Below are positions 7,998 through 15,222 of a DNA stretch of 64,000 nucleotides, piece by piece. The stretch lies in contig NZ_JBMNUX010000005.1 in the NCBI RefSeq assembly GCF_050946515.1, forward strand, positions 1 through 64,000. Direction: 5' to 3'. The translations under genes and the position numbers were made by a program. Every line of letters begins with the position of its first letter. Within the stretch, counting starts at the first letter, position 1. The notes under the pieces were generated by a model. The model was not told where the DNA came from, made no database searches, and worked only from the letters and a program-made list of their open reading frames with translations. The stretch comes from Tractidigestivibacter sp050946515. Its GTDB lineage: Bacteria > Actinomycetota > Coriobacteriia > Coriobacteriales > Atopobiaceae.

Positions 7998-9455
7998 TTA
8001 CTCAATCTTGAGGTTGAAGCCCTTGTTGCCCTCGTCCTTGGCAGTGCCAATCATCAAAGCGGCAACCAAAGCGCAGATCAGGGCGACGATGCCAGAGATG
8101 ATCAAGCCGATGAAGCCAGCGTCAATACCAGCAGGGTTGATGAAGCTGGGGAAGCCAAGAGGACCGGAAGCGCCGAAGGAGTAAAGCTTCGCGCCTGCAG
8201 CACCGGCGATTGCGCCGCCGATACCAGCAGAGATGAAGGTAGCCCACATAAGCTTCTTGCGCGGAATCAGGATTGCGTACAGAGCGGGCTCGTTGACGCC
8301 GAAGATCGAGGAGATAAGAGCAGGAACGTTGACCTCGGCGTTCTCCTCGGCATTCTTGGTGCGGATGATGACGCCCACAACAGCGCCGATTATTGCGCAG
8401 CCGCCTGCATAGACCAGCGGGTTAATCAGGTCGTAGCCATACGTTGCAACGTCCAGGAACCAAAGCGGGATGATGCCCCAGTGCAGACCGAACATAACCA
8501 GCAGGCTCCAGAAGGTGCCGATCACGAAGCCGGCGATGGCGGGCTGGAAGCCGATGAGCGCCATGATGAGGGCAGCGACGAGGTTGGAGAGGACGGTGGT
8601 GACAGGGCCAATCACAACAAGGCCCACGATGCCGCAAACAAAGAGCGTGATGATGTTAGCGAGGAACGAGGAGACAAGCGAAGGCAGAACGCCGATGAGC
8701 CACTTGTGCAGCTTGGAAGCAAACCAAACGATAAAGATTGCCGGGATGATCGTGGAAGCATAGCTTTGCATGATCAGGGGAATGCCAAAGATGTCGCCGT
8801 AGACGCTGCACTCGAAGACCGTTCCCTCAAAGAGGGTGTAAAGCGGGTCGACGTCCATAAGGGCGACGAGCGTCGGGTACACAAGGATTCCGCCCAGCGC
8901 CATGCCCATGACAGGCTTCAGGCCAAAGCGCTTTGCTGAGGTGTAGCCAATGATGATCGGGAAGAAGTAGAAGACCGAGTCGCCAATGGCAGAGAGCACA
9001 AGGTACGTCGAGCTGTCTTTTGCCAGCCAACCTGCGACGGAGCAAAGGGCAAGCATCGACTTGATGAAGCCGCCTGCCATGAGCACGCCGAGGACGGGCT
9101 GAAGAATCTCAGAGACAACGGCAAGCAAGTGCGTAAACGGGTCGGTCTTCTTGCCGTCGTCCTTCTTGGCAAGGTCGCCCTCATCGATATCCAAAGCCGG
9201 CTGATCTTGAAAACCGCCAATTTTGATGAGGTCGGCGTAAATTGCCTCTACAGCAGAGCCAACAACTACCTGATATTGGCCACCGGACTGGATGACGTCG
9301 ATGACGCCCTTCGTCTTCTTGAGAGCTTCGGTGTCCGCCTTGGACTCGTCCTTCAGATGGAAGCGAAGCCTCGTGATGCAGTGGCTCACATCGACGACGT
9401 TGTCCTTGCCACCCACCAGACTAATGATCTGCTCGCACAGAGCCTGGTACTTCAT
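7998..9455 (-). CDS. PTS transporter subunit EIIBC, glucose/beta-glucoside superfamily
   Basis: A 485-residue sugar phosphotransferase permease. The EIIB domain spans residues 1-80, with phospho-cysteine 26 in DVSHCITRLRFHLKD. A linker leads to the EIIC membrane domain, with LQPVLGVLMAGGFIK, the family motif LHWGIIPLW, and FGVNEPALYAILIPRKK near the end. No EIIA domain is fused, so phosphate must come from a separate EIIA. The start at 9455 has GGAGGGA at good spacing. It lies 191 bp downstream of the minus-strand hydrolase cluster and has its own inverted-repeat region, so co-regulation is possible but not shown. The sugar cannot be named. Confidence 0.9.
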   Translation of the reverse strand: MKYQALCEQIISLVGGKDNVVDVSHCITRLRFHLKDESKADTEALKKTKGVIDVIQSGGQYQVVVGSAVEAIYADLIKIGGFQDQPALDIDEGDLAKKDDGKKTDPFTHLLAVVSEILQPVLGVLMAGGFIKSMLALCSVAGWLAKDSSTYLVLSAIGDSVFYFFPIIIGYTSAKRFGLKPVMGMALGGILVYPTLVALMDVDPLYTLFEGTVFECSVYGDIFGIPLIMQSYASTIIPAIFIVWFASKLHKWLIGVLPSLVSSFLANIITLFVCGIVGLVVIGPVTTVLSNLVAALIMALIGFQPAIAGFVIGTFWSLLVMFGLHWGIIPLWFLDVATYGYDLINPLVYAGGCAIIGAVVGVIIRTKNAEENAEVNVPALISSIFGVNEPALYAILIPRKKLMWATFISAGIGGAIAGAAGAKLYSFGASGPLGFPSFINPAGIDAGFIGLIISGIVALICALVAALMIGTAKDEGNKGFNLKIE

Positions 9456-9580
9456 GGTTCCCTCCTTAATGGGAAGTTGTGGAAAGGCTGTCTCGTGGCC
9501 GATGGTCGCTCCCGTAGACGTCGTAGGGAGAACACCTGTCTGACCTTGGACTAAGTGCCTGTCTTACTGACAATTACAGG

Positions 9581-9617
9581 GTACTAGGTGGGGTTATTCC
9601 GTAGCAATTCCTAGTAC
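9581..9617. promoter_or_regulatory. Inverted repeat upstream of the PTS gene, possible operator
   Basis: GTACTAGG (9581-9588) and CCTAGTAC (9610-9617) are perfect inverted half-sites whose centres are 29 bp apart. They lie about 130-160 bp before the PTS start codon, in the 191-bp interval after the ceramidase-like gene. Spacing near three helical turns suits a dimeric or tetrameric regulator; no cognate regulator is identified. Confidence 0.4.
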
Positions 9618-9646
9618 GTGGTCATTAATTCCAAAGCTGACTTAAT

Positions 9647-10756
9647 TCAGCGAGAAGAGCCGAGACGCCGGGAAGCGTCGCAGAACTTCTGGACGATGCG
9701 CTCCGGCTCGCCCTTGGGGACTTGCGTGTGGGAAGTCTCAAACGAGAGGCCGTACTCCCATGCAGGGAAGAAGTACTCGTGATAGCCGTTGGTATAGCCA
9801 AAGACAAGCCCTTGAACAGGGCATTCCTTCTTCATCTGAATGCCAAAGTCCCCGCCCAGCTCGCTGGGGAACACAAAGAGGTGCAGACCGCCCAAGCTGA
9901 TGACCTCGCAATGAAGATCCAAGCTGAAGTCATCATGCGCGACAACGTGGTAGAAGGTCTGAACCTCAATGCTTCCCAGCTCAACAGGGGTGTCGAGAGG
10001 AATTTCCGCAATGGCCGAGGCAAGGCCGTCCGAGACGCGCTCCGCCTCAGCGACGCCACGGCCTTGGCGGAAGTTCTTGTCGCTGCAATCGCCCGCCGCA
10101 CCGACGATCATCGCTGGATAGTACCCAAGCGTTGAGGCCAGCTTCTTTCCCGTAAGACCAGCAAGGTCGCCCGTCAGCTCTGTGCAATCAGGCCCGACGC
10201 AAGCGGAATGCACCGCCCAATTGACAAGACCGGCAAAAGGCTTGTCATTCTCGTCAAAGAACGAGAGGACAATGACTTCGTTGTCAGCAAGCTTGCCAGC
10301 AACATTACGGTTACCGTAGTAACCCTCAATTACGCGCTTGCCCATGCGAGCCGTTGCCGGCTGGGCATTTGCGCGGCATTCCTCAAAGCAATCGCAAATG
10401 GTTTGAAGAAGCCAATCGTAATAGCCTTGGTCAAACTTTCCCGTCCACCAGCTCTTATGGTAAGCAGCGATAGAGGTGTGGTCGTGCGTAGCGGAGAGAA
10501 GGACGCAATCGCGGTCAATCCCGTAACGAGTTGCCAACATGGTTTTGACCTCTTCGGCCATGCTGTCCTCAAACTCCAAGAAGTCGGCGTTGAAAATATA
10601 GATTTCGCGGTCATCCTGCTGAAAGAGGAGGCAGTTGGCGTAGACGTCGTCGTGAACGCCAGTAGCCGGCTCCAAGCGATTGGGCAAATCGCGGTAACCA
10701 ATCAAATAGATGTCGCCTTGCGGCGTCAGCTTTCTGCGCGCGTGTCCAACTTTCAT
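9647..10756 (-). CDS. Neutral/alkaline non-lysosomal ceramidase-like protein (copy 1)
   Basis: A 369-residue protein matching the N-terminal catalytic region of neutral-ceramidase-like hydrolases. It starts VGHARRKLTPQGDIYLIGY and has a zinc-site-like LSATHDHTSIAA. In ceramidases the corresponding motif is THTHSGPG, and zinc is bound by His. It also carries NWAVHSACVG and DLAGLTGKKL. It has no signal peptide, unlike secreted ceramidases, so ceramide is an unlikely substrate; amide or peptide hydrolysis of a small molecule is a guess. The start overlaps the upstream gene's stop (ATGA), so it is coupled to a diverged paralogue. Confidence 0.65.
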   Translation of the reverse strand: MKVGHARRKLTPQGDIYLIGYRDLPNRLEPATGVHDDVYANCLLFQQDDREIYIFNADFLEFEDSMAEEVKTMLATRYGIDRDCVLLSATHDHTSIAAYHKSWWTGKFDQGYYDWLLQTICDCFEECRANAQPATARMGKRVIEGYYGNRNVAGKLADNEVIVLSFFDENDKPFAGLVNWAVHSACVGPDCTELTGDLAGLTGKKLASTLGYYPAMIVGAAGDCSDKNFRQGRGVAEAERVSDGLASAIAEIPLDTPVELGSIEVQTFYHVVAHDDFSLDLHCEVISLGGLHLFVFPSELGGDFGIQMKKECPVQGLVFGYTNGYHEYFFPAWEYGLSFETSHTQVPKGEPERIVQKFCDASRRLGSSR

Positions 10757-12015
10757 GAGAGACCCTTTCCGGTAGCGTCCGCAACAAGCGACTGAATTGC
10801 CGAAGCAAGAAGCTCTGCCGAGCCGCGTGCGAACCCTGAGTTTTGCGCTTCGTACGTAACCTTGTCGTATGCATCGTCTTCGGGAAGATACTTTGCCGCC
10901 CCGTTGACCATAGTCAGAACGTCCAGCAAGCCATCAATGCGCCGCAGCTCAAAGCCCATGTGGCTTGTCAGCTCAGGCTCAACGCCCACAACCGCAACAT
11001 CACCTAAGGCAAGAGCGCGAACCGTCGTGGCAACCGGCTCTCCTTGCTCAAAGCTCCAAGAGCGCGTAGGCGAAAGCTTGGAGAAGTCTCGACGGACTTG
11101 CCCAGGAAGCTGCACTTCTCGCTCAAAGGAACGAATGCTTGGCACTGCTATCTCGCGTCCCGAATTTGTCCTAACCGCGATAAGCGCCTGGTCGGAAAGC
11201 CTTTTCCCTAATCTTTCGACCATCGAGAAGCCCTCTTCATGAGCGTCGCGCATGGCAAGCTTTCCGTCATCACCGCAAACTTGCAAAGCGGCCTTCTCGC
11301 AAGGCGCTTGGTCGGCAGCGCAACCAACGACAAAGAGCGCGACAGCTCCCGGAAGCGCTTCCTCTAGCTTTCTGCAAGCGCATCCTGCCAAGTCGCCGTC
11401 CACAACTCTTTGCCCGTCCGAGGTGACGGAGTGGTCAAGCACGGAAGACTGCACGTCAGCCGAGAAGGCCAGCCAAATAACGTCGCCCTTCTCGTCCGTC
11501 GCGTAAAGCTGGCGAAGGCCGTGATCCGAAAAGCCAGCGGGGTTTAGACCCAGCCACCAGCCAGAAGCAAGCTCCACGTCGCGGTTCACGTTCACGTCCG
11601 TCTGTCCGACAGTCGCAAAAAGACGCGCCGGAGCAAGCGAGCATACGGCATCTTGCGCCGCCTCGCGCACAGCATCAAGAAGAGCCTTGCGAAGGCACGC
11701 ATTTCTCGCCAGCTGGTCGTCGCTCGTAAGAGAAGTCAGCGACCTGACGTGCGGGAAGCTAAACGAATGCGAGACGCAAATCCAAACGAACGCCTGGTCA
11801 CAGCCTGTGACATCGGCAACTTCACGGCGCATGTCCAAGACCACGTCGGATCGAAGCGACGTGACCTCAAGCGAGACCAAGCAAGCCCGAGTTCCGTCCG
11901 CCTCAAGAAGCACTGCGCGAGCAAAAGCGCAGGTACGCTCTTTGTCGAAGCCGTCAAAAGGCAGCACCGAGCTCAAATCTATTGTCGCCTTGCCTGCGCC
12001 AGCCCTCGTTGTCAC
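10753..12015 (-). CDS. Neutral ceramidase-like protein (copy 2, diverged)
   Basis: About 420 residues, homologous in layout to its downstream neighbour: an opening GAGKATIDLSSVLPFDGF-type strand, a VWICVSHSFSFPH segment where copy 1 has the zinc motif, and an ALALGDVAVVGVEPELTSHM region near the C-terminus. Here SATHDHTS has become CVSHSFSF, so one of the paired histidines appears lost. The two proteins may form a hetero-oligomer with only one active partner. GTG 12015 is used because it follows GGGGTGATT just after the upstream stop. A frame to 12078 would overlap that gene by 50 bp. Confidence 0.55.
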   Translation of the reverse strand: MTTRAGAGKATIDLSSVLPFDGFDKERTCAFARAVLLEADGTRACLVSLEVTSLRSDVVLDMRREVADVTGCDQAFVWICVSHSFSFPHVRSLTSLTSDDQLARNACLRKALLDAVREAAQDAVCSLAPARLFATVGQTDVNVNRDVELASGWWLGLNPAGFSDHGLRQLYATDEKGDVIWLAFSADVQSSVLDHSVTSDGQRVVDGDLAGCACRKLEEALPGAVALFVVGCAADQAPCEKAALQVCGDDGKLAMRDAHEEGFSMVERLGKRLSDQALIAVRTNSGREIAVPSIRSFEREVQLPGQVRRDFSKLSPTRSWSFEQGEPVATTVRALALGDVAVVGVEPELTSHMGFELRRIDGLLDVLTMVNGAAKYLPEDDAYDKVTYEAQNSGFARGSAELLASAIQSLVADATGKGLS

Positions 12016-12028
12016 AACAATCACCCCG

Positions 12029-13063
12029 CTAGTCGATAGCGTACAGTCGGCGGGCGTTTTCGGACAGGAGAAGCCCACGCTCCTCGGCAGTCAGGTCAAG
12101 CTGCTCGACAAACGCAGGGCCATCCAAAAGCCACTCGCGGCGCACGGGGTAAGAGCTGCCAAAGATCACGTGGTCAGCGCCCAGAACATGGACGGCGCAC
12201 TCAAGGGCGTCCTTGCCCCAAGGCTGGGCATGAGACATCTCAAAGTACAGATGGTCTGCCATGCGCTGGGCAAGCTCGCCGTTGTCGGTCTGGAAGCGCT
12301 GCACGGCGTCCTTGCGCTTGCTTGCCTTAGGAAGAAGCATTTGGGCAATCGAGAAGATGCCTCCGCCCAGCATGGAGTGCACCATCTTGAGGTTGGGATA
12401 ACGCACAAAGAAGTCGCTAAAGAGCTCGCGGCAAACGGCCGTGGTCTGGTCCACGCAACGCCCGTACGAGCGACGCAAGTTGTTGTAGTCAAGAAGCGAG
12501 GCATTGTCCACCGGCACAGGAACGTGATGCACGTAGACCGTTGTGCCAAGGTCGTTCAGCTTCTCGAAGAGAGGGGCGAACATCTCGTCATCCAGATAAT
12601 GGTTGCCATAATGAGCGCAAAGCTGCACGCCGCCAAAGCCAAGCTGCCCGATGCAACGATCAAGCTCGGCGTTCACGCGCTCGCCGCCCGTAGCAGGGAC
12701 AACGGCCAGAGGAATCAGCCTTCCGCCGGAAGCCTTCGCGTACTCCGCCATGCCGTCGTTGAAATAGCGGCAAGTCTCAAGGCTCATCCACTCGTTGCAG
12801 CCAGGGACTTTCAGAACCGCCTTGTCGACGCCCGCCTCGTCCATGTCGGCAAGCATCTTCTCAAGCACGTAATCGCCTTGAGCGTAATTCAAGCTAGGAA
12901 AGCCCGCGGGCTTCTCAACCACAACTTGGCGAACGCCGCCCTCGTCCTTTAGATAGACCTTCGTGTCGTAAGCGCGAGGCGCCTCGGCAACAAAGCGGTC
13001 CAGAAGCTCGTCGTCCTTGAAGATGCTTTCGGGAAACCAATACATGTTTGCGTCGATAACCAT
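12029..13063 (-). CDS. Amidohydrolase-2 family protein with degenerate metal site
   Basis: A 344-residue TIM-barrel protein of the Amidohydrolase_2 (ACMSD-like) family. Recognisable pieces are GVQLCAHYGNHYLDD, TVYVHHVPVPVD, NLKMVHSMLGGG and VIFGSSYPVRREW. The first-strand HxH metal ligands are replaced (VIDANMYWFPE), and the final GSDYP aspartate is Ser (GSSYP). A canonical zinc site is therefore unlikely, and the protein may be a decarboxylase-like or non-catalytic member. ATG 13063 sits 5 bases after GGAGG. It heads a run with the two ceramidase-like genes, and the LysR gene lies 160 bp upstream on the same strand. Confidence 0.75.
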   Translation of the reverse strand: MVIDANMYWFPESIFKDDELLDRFVAEAPRAYDTKVYLKDEGGVRQVVVEKPAGFPSLNYAQGDYVLEKMLADMDEAGVDKAVLKVPGCNEWMSLETCRYFNDGMAEYAKASGGRLIPLAVVPATGGERVNAELDRCIGQLGFGGVQLCAHYGNHYLDDEMFAPLFEKLNDLGTTVYVHHVPVPVDNASLLDYNNLRRSYGRCVDQTTAVCRELFSDFFVRYPNLKMVHSMLGGGIFSIAQMLLPKASKRKDAVQRFQTDNGELAQRMADHLYFEMSHAQPWGKDALECAVHVLGADHVIFGSSYPVRREWLLDGPAFVEQLDLTAEERGLLLSENARRLYAID

Positions 13064-13223
13064 TTTTCCTCCAGTCACTTTGACCAGCACTTTTCTTTCT
13101 GGTTCTCAGTCTATGGAGGCACTTATGCCGAAGCAATTCTATCGGCGTTAGCATTTATTCCGAACTAGAAACTATTCGCAACGCGTTGCCGGCGCAGGGA
13201 AAAACCAAGCGCCACTGCAGCGC

Positions 13224-14129
13224 CTACTCCCCCGCGCGATACAGCGGGATGTAATGCAATAGCTTTAGCGCGGCGTCCGAAAGCTGGGCGTTCCGCAAGT
13301 GATAAAGCTTGATTTGCGTCGTTACGGTTGGCTCGACCGGCACAAGGCGAACGCCTTCGTCTGCCAAAAACATGGCAGGCTTGCGCATCAGAAGCGACAC
13401 GCCCATGCCGCGAGAAACCAAGTCAAGAATGTTTTCTGCGCGCTTACCGCGATAACGCACATTTGGCGTAAAGCCCTCAATGGCACAAGCGTCCATGATC
13501 AAGGCATGCATGACAGAGCCCTCGGGCAGAAGAAGGAAGTCTTCATTTGCAAGCTCGCCCAAACGGAGCTGCTCGCGATCAGCCAAAGGATGGTCTTCTG
13601 GAAGAATGGCAACAAGCCGGTCGTCAGCAAAGGGAAGGGCGGAGAATTCCTCATCCCCCGTGTCGTTTTTGGTGTCTCCGTCCCATTCGCGAATGAAGGC
13701 AAGCTCAATCTCGCCTTTGCGAAGCCTGTCGCGAAGCTCGTCGGCATCGCCTTCGTAAAGCTTCAGCCGAACGTCTTCGTTGTCCTGCTCAAATTTGGCA
13801 AGAATCGCGGTAATGCCATACGGCACCATCACGGGAATCGACCCGATCTTGAGCGAATAGATTCTTTCGGAAGCATGCTTAGAGAACGCGTCGTTTATCT
13901 CGTATTGGATTCGCGCGGCGCGCTCGGCATATGGCAGGAACGCTCGGCCGTCAGCCGTCAGCTCAACGCGCCTGGTAGAGCGGTTGAAAAGGGTGACGCC
14001 AAGCTCCTTCTCAAGAGACTTGATGTGCTTGGAGAGCGACGATTGAGATATGAAGAGCTGCTCGCTTGCCTCAAGATAGTTCCTTGTTTGGGCAAGGATG
14101 ACAAACTCGTGGCAGCGCTCCATATCCAT
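13224..14129 (-). CDS. LysR family transcriptional regulator
   Basis: A 301-residue regulator. The helix-turn-helix spans residues 1-60 (FVILAQTRNYLEASEQLFIS, then QSSLSKHIKSLEKELG). The substrate-binding domain begins near residue 90 (YSLKIGSIPVMVPYGI). ATG 14129 follows GGGAGG with a 7-base spacing. It lies 160 bp upstream of the amidohydrolase/ceramidase-like genes and transcribes toward them, so it is a reasonable candidate activator for them. That is inference from position only. Confidence 0.9.
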   Translation of the reverse strand: MDMERCHEFVILAQTRNYLEASEQLFISQSSLSKHIKSLEKELGVTLFNRSTRRVELTADGRAFLPYAERAARIQYEINDAFSKHASERIYSLKIGSIPVMVPYGITAILAKFEQDNEDVRLKLYEGDADELRDRLRKGEIELAFIREWDGDTKNDTGDEEFSALPFADDRLVAILPEDHPLADREQLRLGELANEDFLLLPEGSVMHALIMDACAIEGFTPNVRYRGKRAENILDLVSRGMGVSLLMRKPAMFLADEGVRLVPVEPTVTTQIKLYHLRNAQLSDAALKLLHYIPLYRAGE

Positions 14130-14167
14130 ACCGAAACCTCCCTAGCTTTGGCTCTGGCAGGGAAAGC

Positions 14168-14758
14168 TTACTTCTCGCAAGTCTCTTCTTTCACAAACTT
14201 GCCGGTAGAACGGACAAGTTTCTCAAGGTTGTCGTTCACGACGTCGATGCTGACAGAGCCTTCGTGGCTATTCAGCCAAGACTCATACGTATGCAAAATG
14301 CCGCCAACGACGTAATCGGCAACAAAGAGAATGAAGGGAACGTCGTCAGGATGCTCTTGCTCCAGCTTCTCGACGGTTTGCTCGCGAAGGCGGTCTTCCA
14401 TCATGTTGAAGAAGCTCAGCAGCTTGCCGGTAAGGACAAAGCGCTGGATAACGTCGCGATTCTCGGTAAGGAACTCGCCAATGCGGTCAAGGATGGGACG
14501 AGGGTTCTCAAGGAAGGACTCGTTGACCACTTCGGAGAGAATCACGGTAAGCCTATGGAGCATCTCGTCTGTCAAAGAGCGCTCAAGGTCGTGAATATCG
14601 TCAAAGTGGGCATAAAAAGTGCCTCTGTTGAGGTCTGCCTTTCGAGCAATGTCGGAGACCGTGATCTTGTCAGGGTCCTTCTCCGACAGCAGCTCGACGT
14701 AGGCCTCCTCAAGCATGCGAACCGATCGAAGCGCGTTTTTGTTCTTAATGTCCTTCAC
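14168..14758 (-). CDS. TetR/AcrR family regulator of the divergent MMPL exporter
   Basis: A 196-residue repressor. The N-terminal helix-turn-helix reads MLEEAYVELLSEKDPDKIT, then VSDIARKADLNRGTFYAHF, typical of the TetR_N (Dhak-type) fold. The remaining helical domain would bind an unknown ligand. It is divergent from the MMPL exporter across 464 bp, where two copies of an 18-bp sequence beginning CTGT and ending CAACAG occur. One copy lies 41 bp before this gene. Autorepression and control of the exporter are likely. LysR follows 38 bp downstream on the same strand. Confidence 0.9.
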   Translation of the reverse strand: MKDIKNKNALRSVRMLEEAYVELLSEKDPDKITVSDIARKADLNRGTFYAHFDDIHDLERSLTDEMLHRLTVILSEVVNESFLENPRPILDRIGEFLTENRDVIQRFVLTGKLLSFFNMMEDRLREQTVEKLEQEHPDDVPFILFVADYVVGGILHTYESWLNSHEGSVSIDVVNDNLEKLVRSTGKFVKEETCEK

Positions 14759-14798
14759 CGCTAGCCCCTCCCCGCTGAAAAAAGTTCGTCGTTAGATA

Positions 14799-14816
14799 CT
14801 GTACAAAACTCAACAG
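14799..14816. promoter_or_regulatory. Candidate TetR operator, copy 1
   Basis: CTGTACAAAACTCAACAG matches the second copy at 14958 in 15 of 18 positions, and both are followed by ATTT. It sits 41 bp upstream of the TetR start codon, where a promoter for that gene would be expected. Confidence 0.55.
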
Positions 14817-14957
14817 ATTTTCAAGTCCTTAGAATACATTTTTCTTCAGCCATCTAATCGGATAGAAAAATACCCATTTATCCCAATAAAACACAGGTAG
14901 ATGCTGTGCAAATTGTCGTGGTTATCGCAGTTAGCGTAAAAAATACCCAAAAACCGT

Positions 14958-14975
14958 CTGTTCAACATTCAACAG
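14958..14975. promoter_or_regulatory. Candidate TetR operator, copy 2
   Basis: CTGTTCAACATTCAACAG is a near-perfect palindrome (one internal mismatch) and the better of the two sites. It lies in the middle of the AT-rich region between TetR and the MMPL exporter. Confidence 0.6.
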
Positions 14976-15007
14976 ATTTACAAATCGACAGGGCACCAAG
15001 ACACCCA

Positions 15008-15053
15008 ATGTTCGACTTTGGACATTTTGTTTCATCTATCAAAGTTCGAACAT
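15008..15053. promoter_or_regulatory. Inverted repeat before the MMPL exporter
   Basis: ATGTTCGACTTTG (15008-15020) pairs with CAAAGTTCGAACAT (15040-15053) with a single one-base bulge and a 19-base gap. It may be an additional regulatory site or an RNA hairpin in the exporter's leader. The rest of 14759-15222 is AT-rich, holds no gene and presumably contains both divergent promoters. Confidence 0.45.
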
Positions 15054-15222
15054 ATGTCGAGAAATAAGTTCTTTTTCAAACGCATACATACTCCCTCGTA
15101 CTACTTTTCGTCTTCGCTTCAAATTTTTTTGAATTCGGGTAAAAATCAACAGGTGTCTATTGCCCATCAACTGTGCTTGTCCGGCATAAGCCAAGAGATC
15201 AAACCAGGAGGCGTAAGAAAAG

